A stretch of 11,623 bases of DNA, from assembly GCA_004297235.1 (NCBI GenBank), contig SCUR01000028.1, positions 1 through 11,623 on the forward strand, read 5' to 3'. This DNA comes from Candidatus Manganitrophaceae bacterium (lineage in GTDB: Bacteria; Nitrospirota; Nitrospiria; SBBL01; Manganitrophaceae). Both the position numbers and the translations under genes were made by a program. Below, piece after piece: positions 1 through 6,267 of the stretch. The notes under the pieces were generated by a model. The model did not search any database. It saw nothing but the letters and a program-made list of their open reading frames with translations, and was not told the origin of the DNA. The stretch's first letter is position 1. Each line of letters begins with the position of its first letter.

Positions 1-814
1 TGTTCTGCTCGCACGGGGGGATGAGAATCGGCTCGATTTGTCTGGTTCCATTCGGGGAGGTGAGCTCCGTGATGCCGATATCGCCGGTAAACCCGCGGGC
101 GAGGTCGATGTATTCCACGGGATAAGCTTTTTTCTCGGCGATGGCCTGAAGCACGGTCTTTCCGGGAGTGGCGAAGATCTCTTTGAGGCCGGTGGGGCAG
201 CCCGCGATCTGATCGTTATCGTTGACCGTCTGCAGGTTGTTATTGCTCTTCCATGTGTCGGTGAGCTTCGCGCGCAAGGTCTGCAGTCCGCGGTTGAGGG
301 TGTAGTCGCTTTCGGCCATGGCCCGGATCTGCGCATTCTCTGCGCCCATACCTTGAAAGGTCTTGGCCACCAGGACCTGAGAGGCCTGGCAGTCGTTGAA
401 CTGAAGCTGATTGAGGGTATCGGTGATCGCCTCGAACGATTTGATCGATTTGGCGCACGGCTCACAGAGTGTATTGAAGGCGAGATCGAAGGCGACGGCC
501 GGGGCGTTGGTCAGCATGGCTTGAAGCTTCTGGACGAGACGGTCAAAATCCAGAAAGGACACAGCCCCTCCGAAGACGTCGATGCCGCCGCAGCCGGTCT
601 TCACCCGCGGCGGATTGAGGCTGGCGATGTAATCGTTGCTGTTGTACCACCGGGCGGAGAAGCTGCCGCCGTTGAAGTAGCCCCGCTTCTGCCCCTCGAA
701 GTATCCGGGCGAAGTCTCGGTTTTCTGATCGATCCAGTCGTCGACCCAGCCGGCGTGTGTCCAGGCAGGGATGAGTAAAATAGCGGCCACGATGATCCAT
801 CTCTTGAACATCAT
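1..814 (-). CDS. traH: TraH, F-type conjugative pilus assembly protein (5' part, runs off the left edge)
   Basis: This reading frame stays open from the ATG at 814 to the window edge, so the C-terminus and stop are missing; 271 codons are visible, against roughly 450-480 residues for the family. TraH is a periplasmic or outer-membrane-associated protein of the F-type system needed for pilus assembly. The translation starts MMFKRWIIVAAILLIPAWTHA, a clear signal peptide ending THA before GWVDDW. The TraH hallmarks follow: NPPRVKTGCGGIDVFGGAVSF (about residues 67-87), then NAPAVAFDLAFNTLCEPC, then a conserved Cys in QFNDCQASQ. The start is supported by AAAGGA at 821-826, six bases upstream. A second in-frame ATG follows at once (811) and cannot be excluded. 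The gene begins 30 nt after traF. The family call rests on recognised motifs and position next to traF, as in F-like operons. Confidence 0.93.
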   Translation of the reverse strand, partial: MMFKRWIIVAAILLIPAWTHAGWVDDWIDQKTETSPGYFEGQKRGYFNGGSFSARWYNSNDYIASLNPPRVKTGCGGIDVFGGAVSFLDFDRLVQKLQAMLTNAPAVAFDLAFNTLCEPCAKSIKSFEAITDTLNQLQFNDCQASQVLVAKTFQGMGAENAQIRAMAESDYTLNRGLQTLRAKLTDTWKSNNNLQTVNDNDQIAGCPTGLKEIFATPGKTVLQAIAEKKAYPVEYIDLARGFTGDIGITELTSPNGTRQIEPILIPPCEQN

Positions 815-820
815 TTGATT

Positions 821-826
821 TCCTTT
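821..826 (-). promoter_or_regulatory. Shine-Dalgarno site of traH
   Basis: Reads AAAGGA on the minus strand, six bases before the ATG at 814, in the 30-nt gap between traF and traH. It supports the first of two consecutive Met codons as the start. Confidence 0.65.
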
Positions 827-844
827 CAATACGATTGCCCAATA

Positions 845-1705
845 TCAAGGGGCGTCATCTTTGATCTTCAAAGGCGCCGTCGGATCAAAACCCCCGCCCC
901 GCTGGAATTCAAACATCGAGAACTCTTCCGGCGTGATCTCATTTCCGAGAGTCCGAATCCCGCGATAGAGGCGCTCTTCCATATCCGTCAGGGAAACCAC
1001 CCCGATCGACACCGGCATGAAATCCTTGCTGTCCTTGTGGATCAGCATGATGAAGGGGACGGCGCGCACCTTGAACTCCTCCGCAAGCTGCGTACTGCGC
1101 GAGATATCAACTTTCCGGACCTGCCAGCCCCGGTATTTCTCCAAAAAGAAGCTCAAGATTTCGTCTTGCTCGGCGCAGAAGTGGCACGTGGGGGAGTAGA
1201 AATAAAGGAGCGCGAAGTTCTCTTTCGATTGATCGATCTTTTGACCGACCTCGGCCGACTGCTCTCTTGTTTTCGCCGCCTTTCCGGGAAGAGCGTTCGG
1301 ATAGTCTTTCTCCAAGGAGAGCTCCGGGTACTTCTGGACCACCATCGCTGCGACATTGGCGAAGGCCAACGCCTTCCTGCGGGCAATATCCTGAATGGTG
1401 TAATACTCCTTCACATTCTCGATCGTGGGGGCCATCACGGCCTTCTTTTGGAATGCCATCAACAGGGGTTGAAAATCGTCCGGATGCATATTCCAGAGAT
1501 CCTCGGGGGTATGGTCGGAAAGGGAGGGAACCTTCCGCGCATCTCTTCGCTCTTCTTTTTTTTCTTCCTTTTTTTCAGGTTCCTTTTCGTACCACCACCA
1601 TCCGTGCTTGGAAACGTCCGGCGCCTCTTTGGGAAACTCCCCGGCATGGACACAGGTCGTGAGTACCAACAGACTAAAAAACAGGGTGAGCGATCGCGAT
1701 AACAT
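845..1705 (-). CDS. traF: TraF, thioredoxin-like pilus assembly protein with CXXC motif
   Basis: 286 residues. This is the F-type TraF, a periplasmic protein with a thioredoxin-like C-terminal domain used in pilus assembly. MLSRSLTLFFSLLVLTTCVHA is a signal peptide. A very acidic/basic linker follows (about residues 40-58, mostly Glu, Lys and Arg). Then comes an alpha-helical TraF region with DLWNMHPDDFQPLLMAFQKK (about 69-88), and a thioredoxin domain from about 163. That domain carries LLYFYSPTCHFCAEQ with the Cys174-His-Phe-Cys177 pair and AVPF with a likely cis-Pro at 217. From the family as I recall it, F-plasmid TraF lacks the Cys pair and leaves redox work to TrbB. This protein keeps the pair and may be an active thiol-disulfide enzyme for the many Cys-rich Tra proteins. 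The ATG at 1705 has GAGGAAA at 1710-1716. It overlaps the upstream peptidase gene by 32 nt, suggesting translational coupling. Confidence 0.92.
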   Translation of the reverse strand: MLSRSLTLFFSLLVLTTCVHAGEFPKEAPDVSKHGWWWYEKEPEKKEEKKEERRDARKVPSLSDHTPEDLWNMHPDDFQPLLMAFQKKAVMAPTIENVKEYYTIQDIARRKALAFANVAAMVVQKYPELSLEKDYPNALPGKAAKTREQSAEVGQKIDQSKENFALLYFYSPTCHFCAEQDEILSFFLEKYRGWQVRKVDISRSTQLAEEFKVRAVPFIMLIHKDSKDFMPVSIGVVSLTDMEERLYRGIRTLGNEITPEEFSMFEFQRGGGFDPTAPLKIKDDAP

Positions 1706-2159
1706 CTTCTTTCCTCACAAATCCGAAATATCGGGAATCCAAACTGTCGACATGACTGCCGAAGACAAACAGACTCTCTTTCGGGATCACCCCCTCGAAC
1801 TCAAGGTGCGGCAGCTTCTTTCCTTTCAGGGAGTAATCTTTGGCTTCACCCAGATAAGTGTCATTGCAGTAGTAATACCCCTCTTTGACGGTGAGCGTAT
1901 CCCCCTCCGAGCAGGCCACCTGCTTGAGGGTCTTTTGGGTCTTCGCGCCCTCCAAATATCTGGAGTTCAGCTCAAAGAGCACATAAGCATTACGGACCAT
2001 CTGCTCTTTGGAAGGCGCCCGGTCCAGGATATAGATTCGATGCCACAATGAGGGGGTGATCGTCACCGTAAACCGCTGGGGAATCCAGGAGCCCGCCAGG
2101 AGGAGCGTCGTCATGAATATCATCAGGCTAAGGAACGAGTGTTTCCGCGTGGCTGACAA
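1674..2159 (-). CDS. S26-family signal peptidase of the TraF (RP4)/TrhP type
   Basis: 161 residues, normal for conjugative S26 peptidases. These are inner-membrane serine proteases with a periplasmic active site that process, and in some systems cyclise, the pilin. One membrane segment is seen at about residues 8-26. The probable catalytic Ser is Ser37 in TITPSLWHRIYIL. The probable catalytic Lys is Lys79 in TLKQVACSEGD, which matches the family's K-x-V-...-GD box. The third box is FVFGSHVDSLDSRYFG at 131-146. The TTG at 2159 has GGGAG at 2166-2170, six bases upstream, and gives a basic N-terminus before the membrane segment. An ATG at 2123 lacks a ribosome site and would cut into that segment. 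The gene overlaps trbI by 32 nt and traF by 32 nt. It is not related to F-type TraF despite the shared name in RP4. Catalytic residues are assigned by motif, not by alignment. Confidence 0.85.
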   Translation of the reverse strand: MSATRKHSFLSLMIFMTTLLLAGSWIPQRFTVTITPSLWHRIYILDRAPSKEQMVRNAYVLFELNSRYLEGAKTQKTLKQVACSEGDTLTVKEGYYYCNDTYLGEAKDYSLKGKKLPHLEFEGVIPKESLFVFGSHVDSLDSRYFGFVRKEDVIAIAHPVF

Positions 2160-2430
2160 CGACGTCTCCCATCATCACGATTTTGTTTCTCGGAATCGCA
2201 TCGATCTTCCGCTGCAATCGCTCCAGATTCTTTTTCAGGGCGGCGTCGTCGATCTTTCCAGAGAGATACAACGCCCTCTGCTCGGCCATGTAGCCCTTGA
2301 TATCGACCGCCACGATCTTGGGGGCGTAGAAATAATCGTAGATATAGAGCGAGCAGGCGGAAATAAGCAGGGAGAGGACCGCCGTCTGAAACCAGTGACT
2401 TCTGTTGTTTGTTTTCTGATTCTCTTCCAT
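2128..2430 (-). CDS. trbI: TrbI, F-type inner membrane protein
   Basis: 100 residues. TrbI of F-type systems is a small inner-membrane protein linked to pilus extension and retraction. It has a hydrophilic start, one membrane segment at about residues 14-32, and then the typical TrbI stretch YDYFYAPKIVAVDIKGYMAEQ (31-51). A helical, charged region (DDAALKKNLERLQRKID) follows, and then PRNKIVMMGDVVVS. The ATG at 2430 has GAGG at 2437-2440, six bases upstream. It starts 28 nt after trbC stops and overlaps the peptidase gene by 32 nt. In F, trbI lies between traC and traW, so its position after trbC is a rearrangement. It is not the VirB10-type TrbI of RP4. Confidence 0.85.
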   Translation of the reverse strand: MEENQKTNNRSHWFQTAVLSLLISACSLYIYDYFYAPKIVAVDIKGYMAEQRALYLSGKIDDAALKKNLERLQRKIDAIPRNKIVMMGDVVVSHAETLVP

Positions 2431-2458
2431 TGAAAACCTCGACGAATGGATTCCTTTC

Positions 2459-3598
2459 TCATGGATTCAATTTGGACAAAAGATTCTTGAGAGAGCGACT
2501 TTTCGCTTCCCGCTGGATCCGCTCGATGCCATAGGCCAGCGATGCGTCCCCGTAGAGGACGTAATAAGGAGAGCCCTCGCCCAAACCTTCGCTGCCGCCG
2601 GGCTCCGTCTCATGGAATGAGGGAACGTAGACAAGCGCCGGGACCTGGCGGATTTGGTATCTCCTGTAAAGAAGCGGATCGACGTTGATGTTCACCTTGT
2701 GAGCGTCACACCGCTGCTGGGTTGCCTTGCAGCCCGGATTTTTGACGATAATGTCCGAGACCAGCCGCAAGGTCGGCTGCGCGTATTTCATTCCCCCCAC
2801 AAACCCTCTCATCACCATCGCAATGTTCGGATCTTTAAGCTTCGCGAGATCGGCCGCATAGTTCCGCAGCGTTACGAGCGGCATAGAAGAGGAGACAAAG
2901 AGATAAATCCGCTCCGACGACGAAAGGAGTCCGCTCTTTTGATCAGCCTGCTCCATCTCTTCTTCCCCGGATGGCTCCTCGCCCGCGATTTTCGAGGCGG
3001 GTCCTCCAAAGAGATCTCTTTTGATCCGCTCGGATTCCTGGTGAAGCTTTCTCTGAAAGTCCTCAGAAACAAAATGCCGGGCAAGCCTTTCCGCCTGGGC
3101 CCTCCCCTGCTCCTTGTGGTTTTCGTGCTTACCTCCAACCACTTCGCGTAGGTCGTCGACACTCTCCGGAACACGAAGGGTTTTCTCCATCTCCTTACTT
3201 TTTTCAATCATCCCCCGGATCGTATTCAAGTCGACGATCTCCTGCTCCTGCCAAAAACCCCCGTCGACATAGATCCGGACTCTTTTGATGGAGGCGTCGA
3301 TCTGAACCGGTATCGTCCCTTCCGTGCAGGATGTGCCGTGGGATTTGAGGTAAATCTTTTCCCCTTCGATCTTGTCGATGAGGTGGCAGGAAGAGGGCCC
3401 CTGGATGAAGGCCTTCTTTATGCTGGTATCCCCCCTTGCGGCGGCGAAGCCGACGGCGATGGAAACAAAAATGATGAAAACGACCACTCTCTTTTGGCAT
3501 GGAGATCCTTTCTTCGCTCCTGAATCCGCCCGGCCCTGTTTGGGATCAGAATGCACAGCACACCCTCTTTCTGAAGATGACCCAGAGGAAATTGTCAC
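2459..3598 (-). CDS. trbC: TrbC, F-type pilin assembly protein, with long N-terminal extension
   Basis: 379 residues from the GTG at 3598, clearly longer than F TrbC (about 210). TrbC is a periplasmic protein for F pilus assembly. The TrbC domain is at about 226-370: YLFVSSSMPLVTLRNYAADL, then MVMRGFVGG (262-269), PTLRLVSDII, a Cys290/Cys297 pair, and QVPALVYV (318-325), which resembles a thioredoxin-like fold. In front lies an extra Cys-containing module (Cys71, Cys91; about 60-125) and a charged helical linker (about 130-225). The hydrophobic signal core VVVFIIFVSIAVGFAAA is at 38-54, so the GTG at 3598 leaves an unusually long polar leader of 37 residues. That GTG does have GGGAGG at 3607-3612 with 8-nt spacing, and overlaps traU by 53 nt. 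Other starts are GTG 3556 and GTG 3487. An ATG at 3500 with a good ribosome site is out of frame. Family call is firm; the start is not. Confidence 0.87.
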   Translation of the reverse strand: MTISSGSSSERGCAVHSDPKQGRADSGAKKGSPCQKRVVVFIIFVSIAVGFAAARGDTSIKKAFIQGPSSCHLIDKIEGEKIYLKSHGTSCTEGTIPVQIDASIKRVRIYVDGGFWQEQEIVDLNTIRGMIEKSKEMEKTLRVPESVDDLREVVGGKHENHKEQGRAQAERLARHFVSEDFQRKLHQESERIKRDLFGGPASKIAGEEPSGEEEMEQADQKSGLLSSSERIYLFVSSSMPLVTLRNYAADLAKLKDPNIAMVMRGFVGGMKYAQPTLRLVSDIIVKNPGCKATQQRCDAHKVNINVDPLLYRRYQIRQVPALVYVPSFHETEPGGSEGLGEGSPYYVLYGDASLAYGIERIQREAKSRSLKNLLSKLNP

Positions 3599-4553
3599 TG
3601 GAATTACCTCCCGCGGAGAAAGGGGGATTTTTCAAGGATCCCCAGACCATGCTGCTTCTTCCGATCGGATGACATGTAAAATCACGCACGGGCCTGGCGA
3701 TCTGAATGCGGTAGTTGTGCTTGATCCAGATCGGGGTGGGAATGCAGCCACAGAGATTGACCCCAGTGTCGCAGACGAGCAGTTCGCGAGAGAGCTTATA
3801 GATCAATCTTGCGGCGATCGCCGCATTGGCCTGGATATACGTATCGTCATTGACATGGCCCGTCAGCGGATAAGCGGAACCCCAGGAGCCCATGCACCAA
3901 TAAAGAGCGCTCAATGGAAGCCCCGCGTTGGCCGCCACGCTGTCGGCGATGCACGACATCTGCGCGACCGGATTGGCGAACAGTAAGGCCTCCGGATTGA
4001 TGGCGAAGGCGAGCATGTCGTTGTTCCACAACGGATCGACCTCGGTGATATAGGCCAGATCGAACCCGCTATGCTCCACACAGACAAAATCGATCAACAG
4101 TTCGAGAACTCCCCAGACCGGGAAGATGAAGTAGTGGGCCTGGGCGAACGTGGAGGTATCGATCTGATTGTGGGCGCTGATCTCCGAGTGGGTCCCACCC
4201 AGGAATCCTCGGCTGGGATTGGGCATTTGGACCCCCAGGCTGGGAAAGTAAAAGGGATCCTTGACGGTCTCGATGAACCTTGCCGGCTCCCAGAAGCTCA
4301 CCGGAATTCCAGGCCGAAAGAAAAGAGGCGGCGGAGCGGGACAGACACAAACCGGGAGTAGCGCCGCATCCGGAGCGTCCGGAACGTCTCCCGGGATCAC
4401 CGTCATCCCGGCGATCTTGATCGGGAAGACGCAATTCCAGCAGATATCGGTCACGGGATTTAATGGGGTTCCGAATCCGCCCGCATCGGCATGCCCCTCC
4501 AGGCTGAGGATCAGAATGGCTGTCAGTACCCCGAACAGGCAGACGTTTCTCAT
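3546..4553 (-). CDS. traU: TraU, F-type mating-pair formation protein
   Basis: 335 residues from the ATG at 4553, close to F TraU (about 330). TraU is a Cys-rich periplasmic protein needed for pilus assembly and DNA transfer. MRNVCLFGVLTAILILSLEG is the signal peptide core, ending at HADA. Family marks: NPVTDICWNCVFPIKIAGM, the LPVCVCPAPPP pair, YWCMGSWGSAYPLTG, LCGCIPTPIWIKHNYRIQ, CHPIGRSSMVWGSLKNPP, and the C-terminal RKRVCCAF. I count 13 Cys in the mature part. The start is uncertain. The ATG at 4553 gives a standard signal peptide 10 nt after the traW stop, but only a weak AGG lies upstream. A TTG at 4586 with AGGA just before it would add 11 residues and overlap traW by 23 nt. traU follows traW as in F, and trbC follows traU. 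Confidence 0.94.
   Translation of the reverse strand: MRNVCLFGVLTAILILSLEGHADAGGFGTPLNPVTDICWNCVFPIKIAGMTVIPGDVPDAPDAALLPVCVCPAPPPLFFRPGIPVSFWEPARFIETVKDPFYFPSLGVQMPNPSRGFLGGTHSEISAHNQIDTSTFAQAHYFIFPVWGVLELLIDFVCVEHSGFDLAYITEVDPLWNNDMLAFAINPEALLFANPVAQMSCIADSVAANAGLPLSALYWCMGSWGSAYPLTGHVNDDTYIQANAAIAARLIYKLSRELLVCDTGVNLCGCIPTPIWIKHNYRIQIARPVRDFTCHPIGRSSMVWGSLKNPPFSAGGNSSDNFLWVIFRKRVCCAF
3607..3612 (-). promoter_or_regulatory. Possible Shine-Dalgarno site for the GTG start of trbC
   Basis: Reads GGGAGG on the minus strand, eight bases before the GTG at 3598, inside the traU coding region (a Gly-Gly pair of TraU). It is the best-placed site for an in-frame trbC start, but it may be a by-product of the TraU codons because the resulting leader is unusually long. 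Confidence 0.4.
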
Positions 4554-4563
4554 GGAATGGGGC

Positions 4564-5205
4564 CTATTTTTTTGAAGGGATCGCAATTTCCTGAACCTCC
4601 ATCATGCTTCCTTTTTGTATCGCGACCGCCGGAGTCGACCGGACTTTCAATCGCTGAATCAGGCTTGCATTGGCGTAGTACACCGGTCTTTTCAGAGTCT
4701 CTAACATGGCCTGATACGATCCTCCGGTCAGAAGCAGGAATGCCTTTGGATCGTTCGCGTACTCGGACGCGCGAAACCAGCCGACCTGCTCGGCATCCTC
4801 CGCGTCGATGATCACAAACGTATTCGGAAGGGAGACGTACTGAAGCGGATTGAAGGTATAGCCGCGCGGGTAGAGGATCCCTCCCCGATCATCCGGGATA
4901 TCGGCCTCGAGCGCGTAGGTCATATCCACGGCGCGGGTCCTGCTCGTCGTGGCCCGGGGAAGAGGCCTCAGCCCGGAGGGACGGTAGGAAGCGACGGCCT
5001 GTTTCGTCTTTTTCTCATTGAAGCGCTCTCCCCAGTTCACCTCTTTTGCACGGGCGTCGATCTCACCGAGGGCATCCGGCTCGGTGATCGCATAGGTGGC
5101 GCCGGCCACACCGAGGTTGCGGCCCATATCCTCCGAACGCGCAATCTCGTAAGATCCCCCCAGAAAGAGGAGCACGCTAAGGGCGAAGATTCTGATAAAA
5201 CTCAT
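4564..5205 (-). CDS. traW: TraW, F-type pilus assembly protein
   Basis: 213 residues, the usual size for TraW, a periplasmic protein that works with TrbC and TraU in F pilus assembly. MSFIRIFALSVLLFLGG begins a signal peptide that probably ends near ARS-ED (residue 23-25). The mature N-terminus has the TraW mark LGVAGATYAITEPDALGEIDAR. The C-terminal half holds TFVIIDAEDAEQVGWF, a KAFLLLTGGSYQAM strand, and VRSTPAVAIQKGSMMEVQEI, matching the family's conserved end. The ATG at 5205 lies just after AAGG (5209-5212), with a GGAG slightly further up. The gene overlaps the TraN C-terminal half by 29 nt and is followed by traU after about 10 nt. The traW-traU pairing agrees with F-type operons. Confidence 0.92.
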   Translation of the reverse strand: MSFIRIFALSVLLFLGGSYEIARSEDMGRNLGVAGATYAITEPDALGEIDARAKEVNWGERFNEKKTKQAVASYRPSGLRPLPRATTSRTRAVDMTYALEADIPDDRGGILYPRGYTFNPLQYVSLPNTFVIIDAEDAEQVGWFRASEYANDPKAFLLLTGGSYQAMLETLKRPVYYANASLIQRLKVRSTPAVAIQKGSMMEVQEIAIPSKK

Positions 5206-6256
5206 TGACCTTATTCTCCATGCCCTGATTTATTTGAGACTGTGACTTTGACGAGATATTGGCGAAATATTCGGATAAATCCATTTGGGAAAAATCGAGC
5301 ATTTGCATCTCTTCCGGCGCGAAGCCGACGCAGTTGGGGCTGCCGGTCGTCCCCCACTGTCCGTCGGGAGCGAACTTCTTCAACTGTCCCCTCCCCTGCT
5401 CCTGAATCATCCGGCCGAGCTTCGAGTTGAAGCAGCAATACACTTGCGCCTTCTGCACGCAGCCGATGAAGGGCCAGCTGGTTTTGCAATAATCGCCGAT
5501 ATAGTGGCAGCTTTGAGCGTCCTTCGAGGCGTTCGTCGACCACTCGGCATCAGCGCAATATTTCTTGAAGACTAAAAAGTCTCCCGATCCATTGCTGCAG
5601 CAGTTGAAGAAGGAGGTCCCCGCTCCTGCCGGGCGGCACTCCGAAGCCTTACCGTTGAAGATGAAGACCAGCCCCTGGCATAAGCCGGTGGCCGGATCGG
5701 CCTGTCCATTGTTCTGATAACTTGTCAGGTTCGGCGTCATAGTCTGCGGGGGCGCCACGTCTAAATCGACACAGGCGTTCGAGGAGCATTGATACGTTCC
5801 GGCGTTATTCATACAGCTGTACTGAGAACCTAAAGGACAGCTGTATCCCTGCAGGCACTGATCTCCTGCCGGGTCGTACATGCCGGTTGCGCAAGAAGGG
5901 GTGGCGACGCAGACGCCCCCGGCGCCGTCATAGGTGTAATTTAACGGGCAGTGCCAGTGAATCAAAAACCTTCGATGCAGATGAAATATTCTTGGAGCCT
6001 CGCAACGGTCACTGGCGGTATTTAAACTTCCATCCGGCGGACAGGTTGCAGCCGTGCGGCTTGCGCTGCAGGGGCTCGCCCCAAGGGGGCAGAGCGGCCC
6101 CTCCGGTGTCAAGGCGCAAGAGGCGGTCTCTCCCGGATCGGATACCGCGCCGTTCCCATTGGTATCCTCGCCGCAGACGAAGTTGACGGCGTAAGACGGT
6201 TCAACAAGGAGAAGTCCGAACGCGACGGCCATGACAAGGAATCTGATCATCTTCAT
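5177..6256 (-). CDS. traN: TraN C-terminal half, separately encoded and secreted
   Basis: 359 residues from the ATG at 6256. TraN is the outer-membrane protein that stabilises mating pairs by contacting the recipient surface. MKMIRFLVMAVAFGLLLVEP begins a clear signal peptide ending SYA before VNFVCGED. About 25 Cys follow. Residues about 40-160 form a Cys repeat of the type C-P-x(11-13)-C-x(3-4)-P-x-C (for example CPLNYTYDGAGGVCVATPSC). The C-terminus is diagnostic for TraN: FFNCCSNGSG, SWPFIGCVQKAQVYCCFNSK, RMIQEQGRGQL, and CVGFAPEEMQMLDFSQMDL. The start overlaps the stop of the preceding gene as ATGA (6253-6256), with GGAG at 6264-6267, so translation is likely coupled. F TraN is about 600 residues in one chain; here this half is a separate gene. 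A Cys-free stretch (HLHRRFLIHWH, at about 5955-5987) interrupts the repeat. It overlaps traW by 29 nt. Confidence 0.86.
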   Translation of the reverse strand: MKMIRFLVMAVAFGLLLVEPSYAVNFVCGEDTNGNGAVSDPGETASCALTPEGPLCPLGASPCSASRTAATCPPDGSLNTASDRCEAPRIFHLHRRFLIHWHCPLNYTYDGAGGVCVATPSCATGMYDPAGDQCLQGYSCPLGSQYSCMNNAGTYQCSSNACVDLDVAPPQTMTPNLTSYQNNGQADPATGLCQGLVFIFNGKASECRPAGAGTSFFNCCSNGSGDFLVFKKYCADAEWSTNASKDAQSCHYIGDYCKTSWPFIGCVQKAQVYCCFNSKLGRMIQEQGRGQLKKFAPDGQWGTTGSPNCVGFAPEEMQMLDFSQMDLSEYFANISSKSQSQINQGMENKVNEFYQNLRP

Positions 6257-6267
6257 TGTTTGACTCC
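6253..6267 (-). promoter_or_regulatory. ATGA stop/start junction and ribosome site between the two TraN genes
   Basis: The minus strand reads GGAG (6264-6267), seven bases, then ATGA (6256-6253). The ATG starts the TraN C-terminal half and the TGA ends the preceding TraN-like gene. This is the classic layout for coupled translation, and would favour equal amounts of the two products. Confidence 0.75.

Noticed and set aside
38..778. Plus-strand open frame of 246 codons near the left edge
   Set aside because: It is the antisense shadow of traH, whose minus-strand frame is open to the edge and carries TraH motifs.
543..848. Minus-strand frame of 101 codons at the traF/traH junction
   Set aside because: It overlaps traH in another frame, gives an Arg/Gln-rich low-complexity product, and has no family match I recognise.
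815..1702. Long plus-strand open frame of 295 codons
   Set aside because: It lies exactly opposite traF, has no recognisable motif, and results from codon bias in traF; traF has signal peptide, CXXC and ribosome site.
3204..3500. Minus-strand frame starting at the ATG with a good ribosome site
   Set aside because: Its product is Arg/His-rich without family features and is out of frame with trbC; the ATG is discussed instead as a possible displaced trbC start.
3372..3986. Plus-strand open frame of 204 codons across trbC and traU
   Set aside because: Antisense to two well-supported genes; no start signal or motif.
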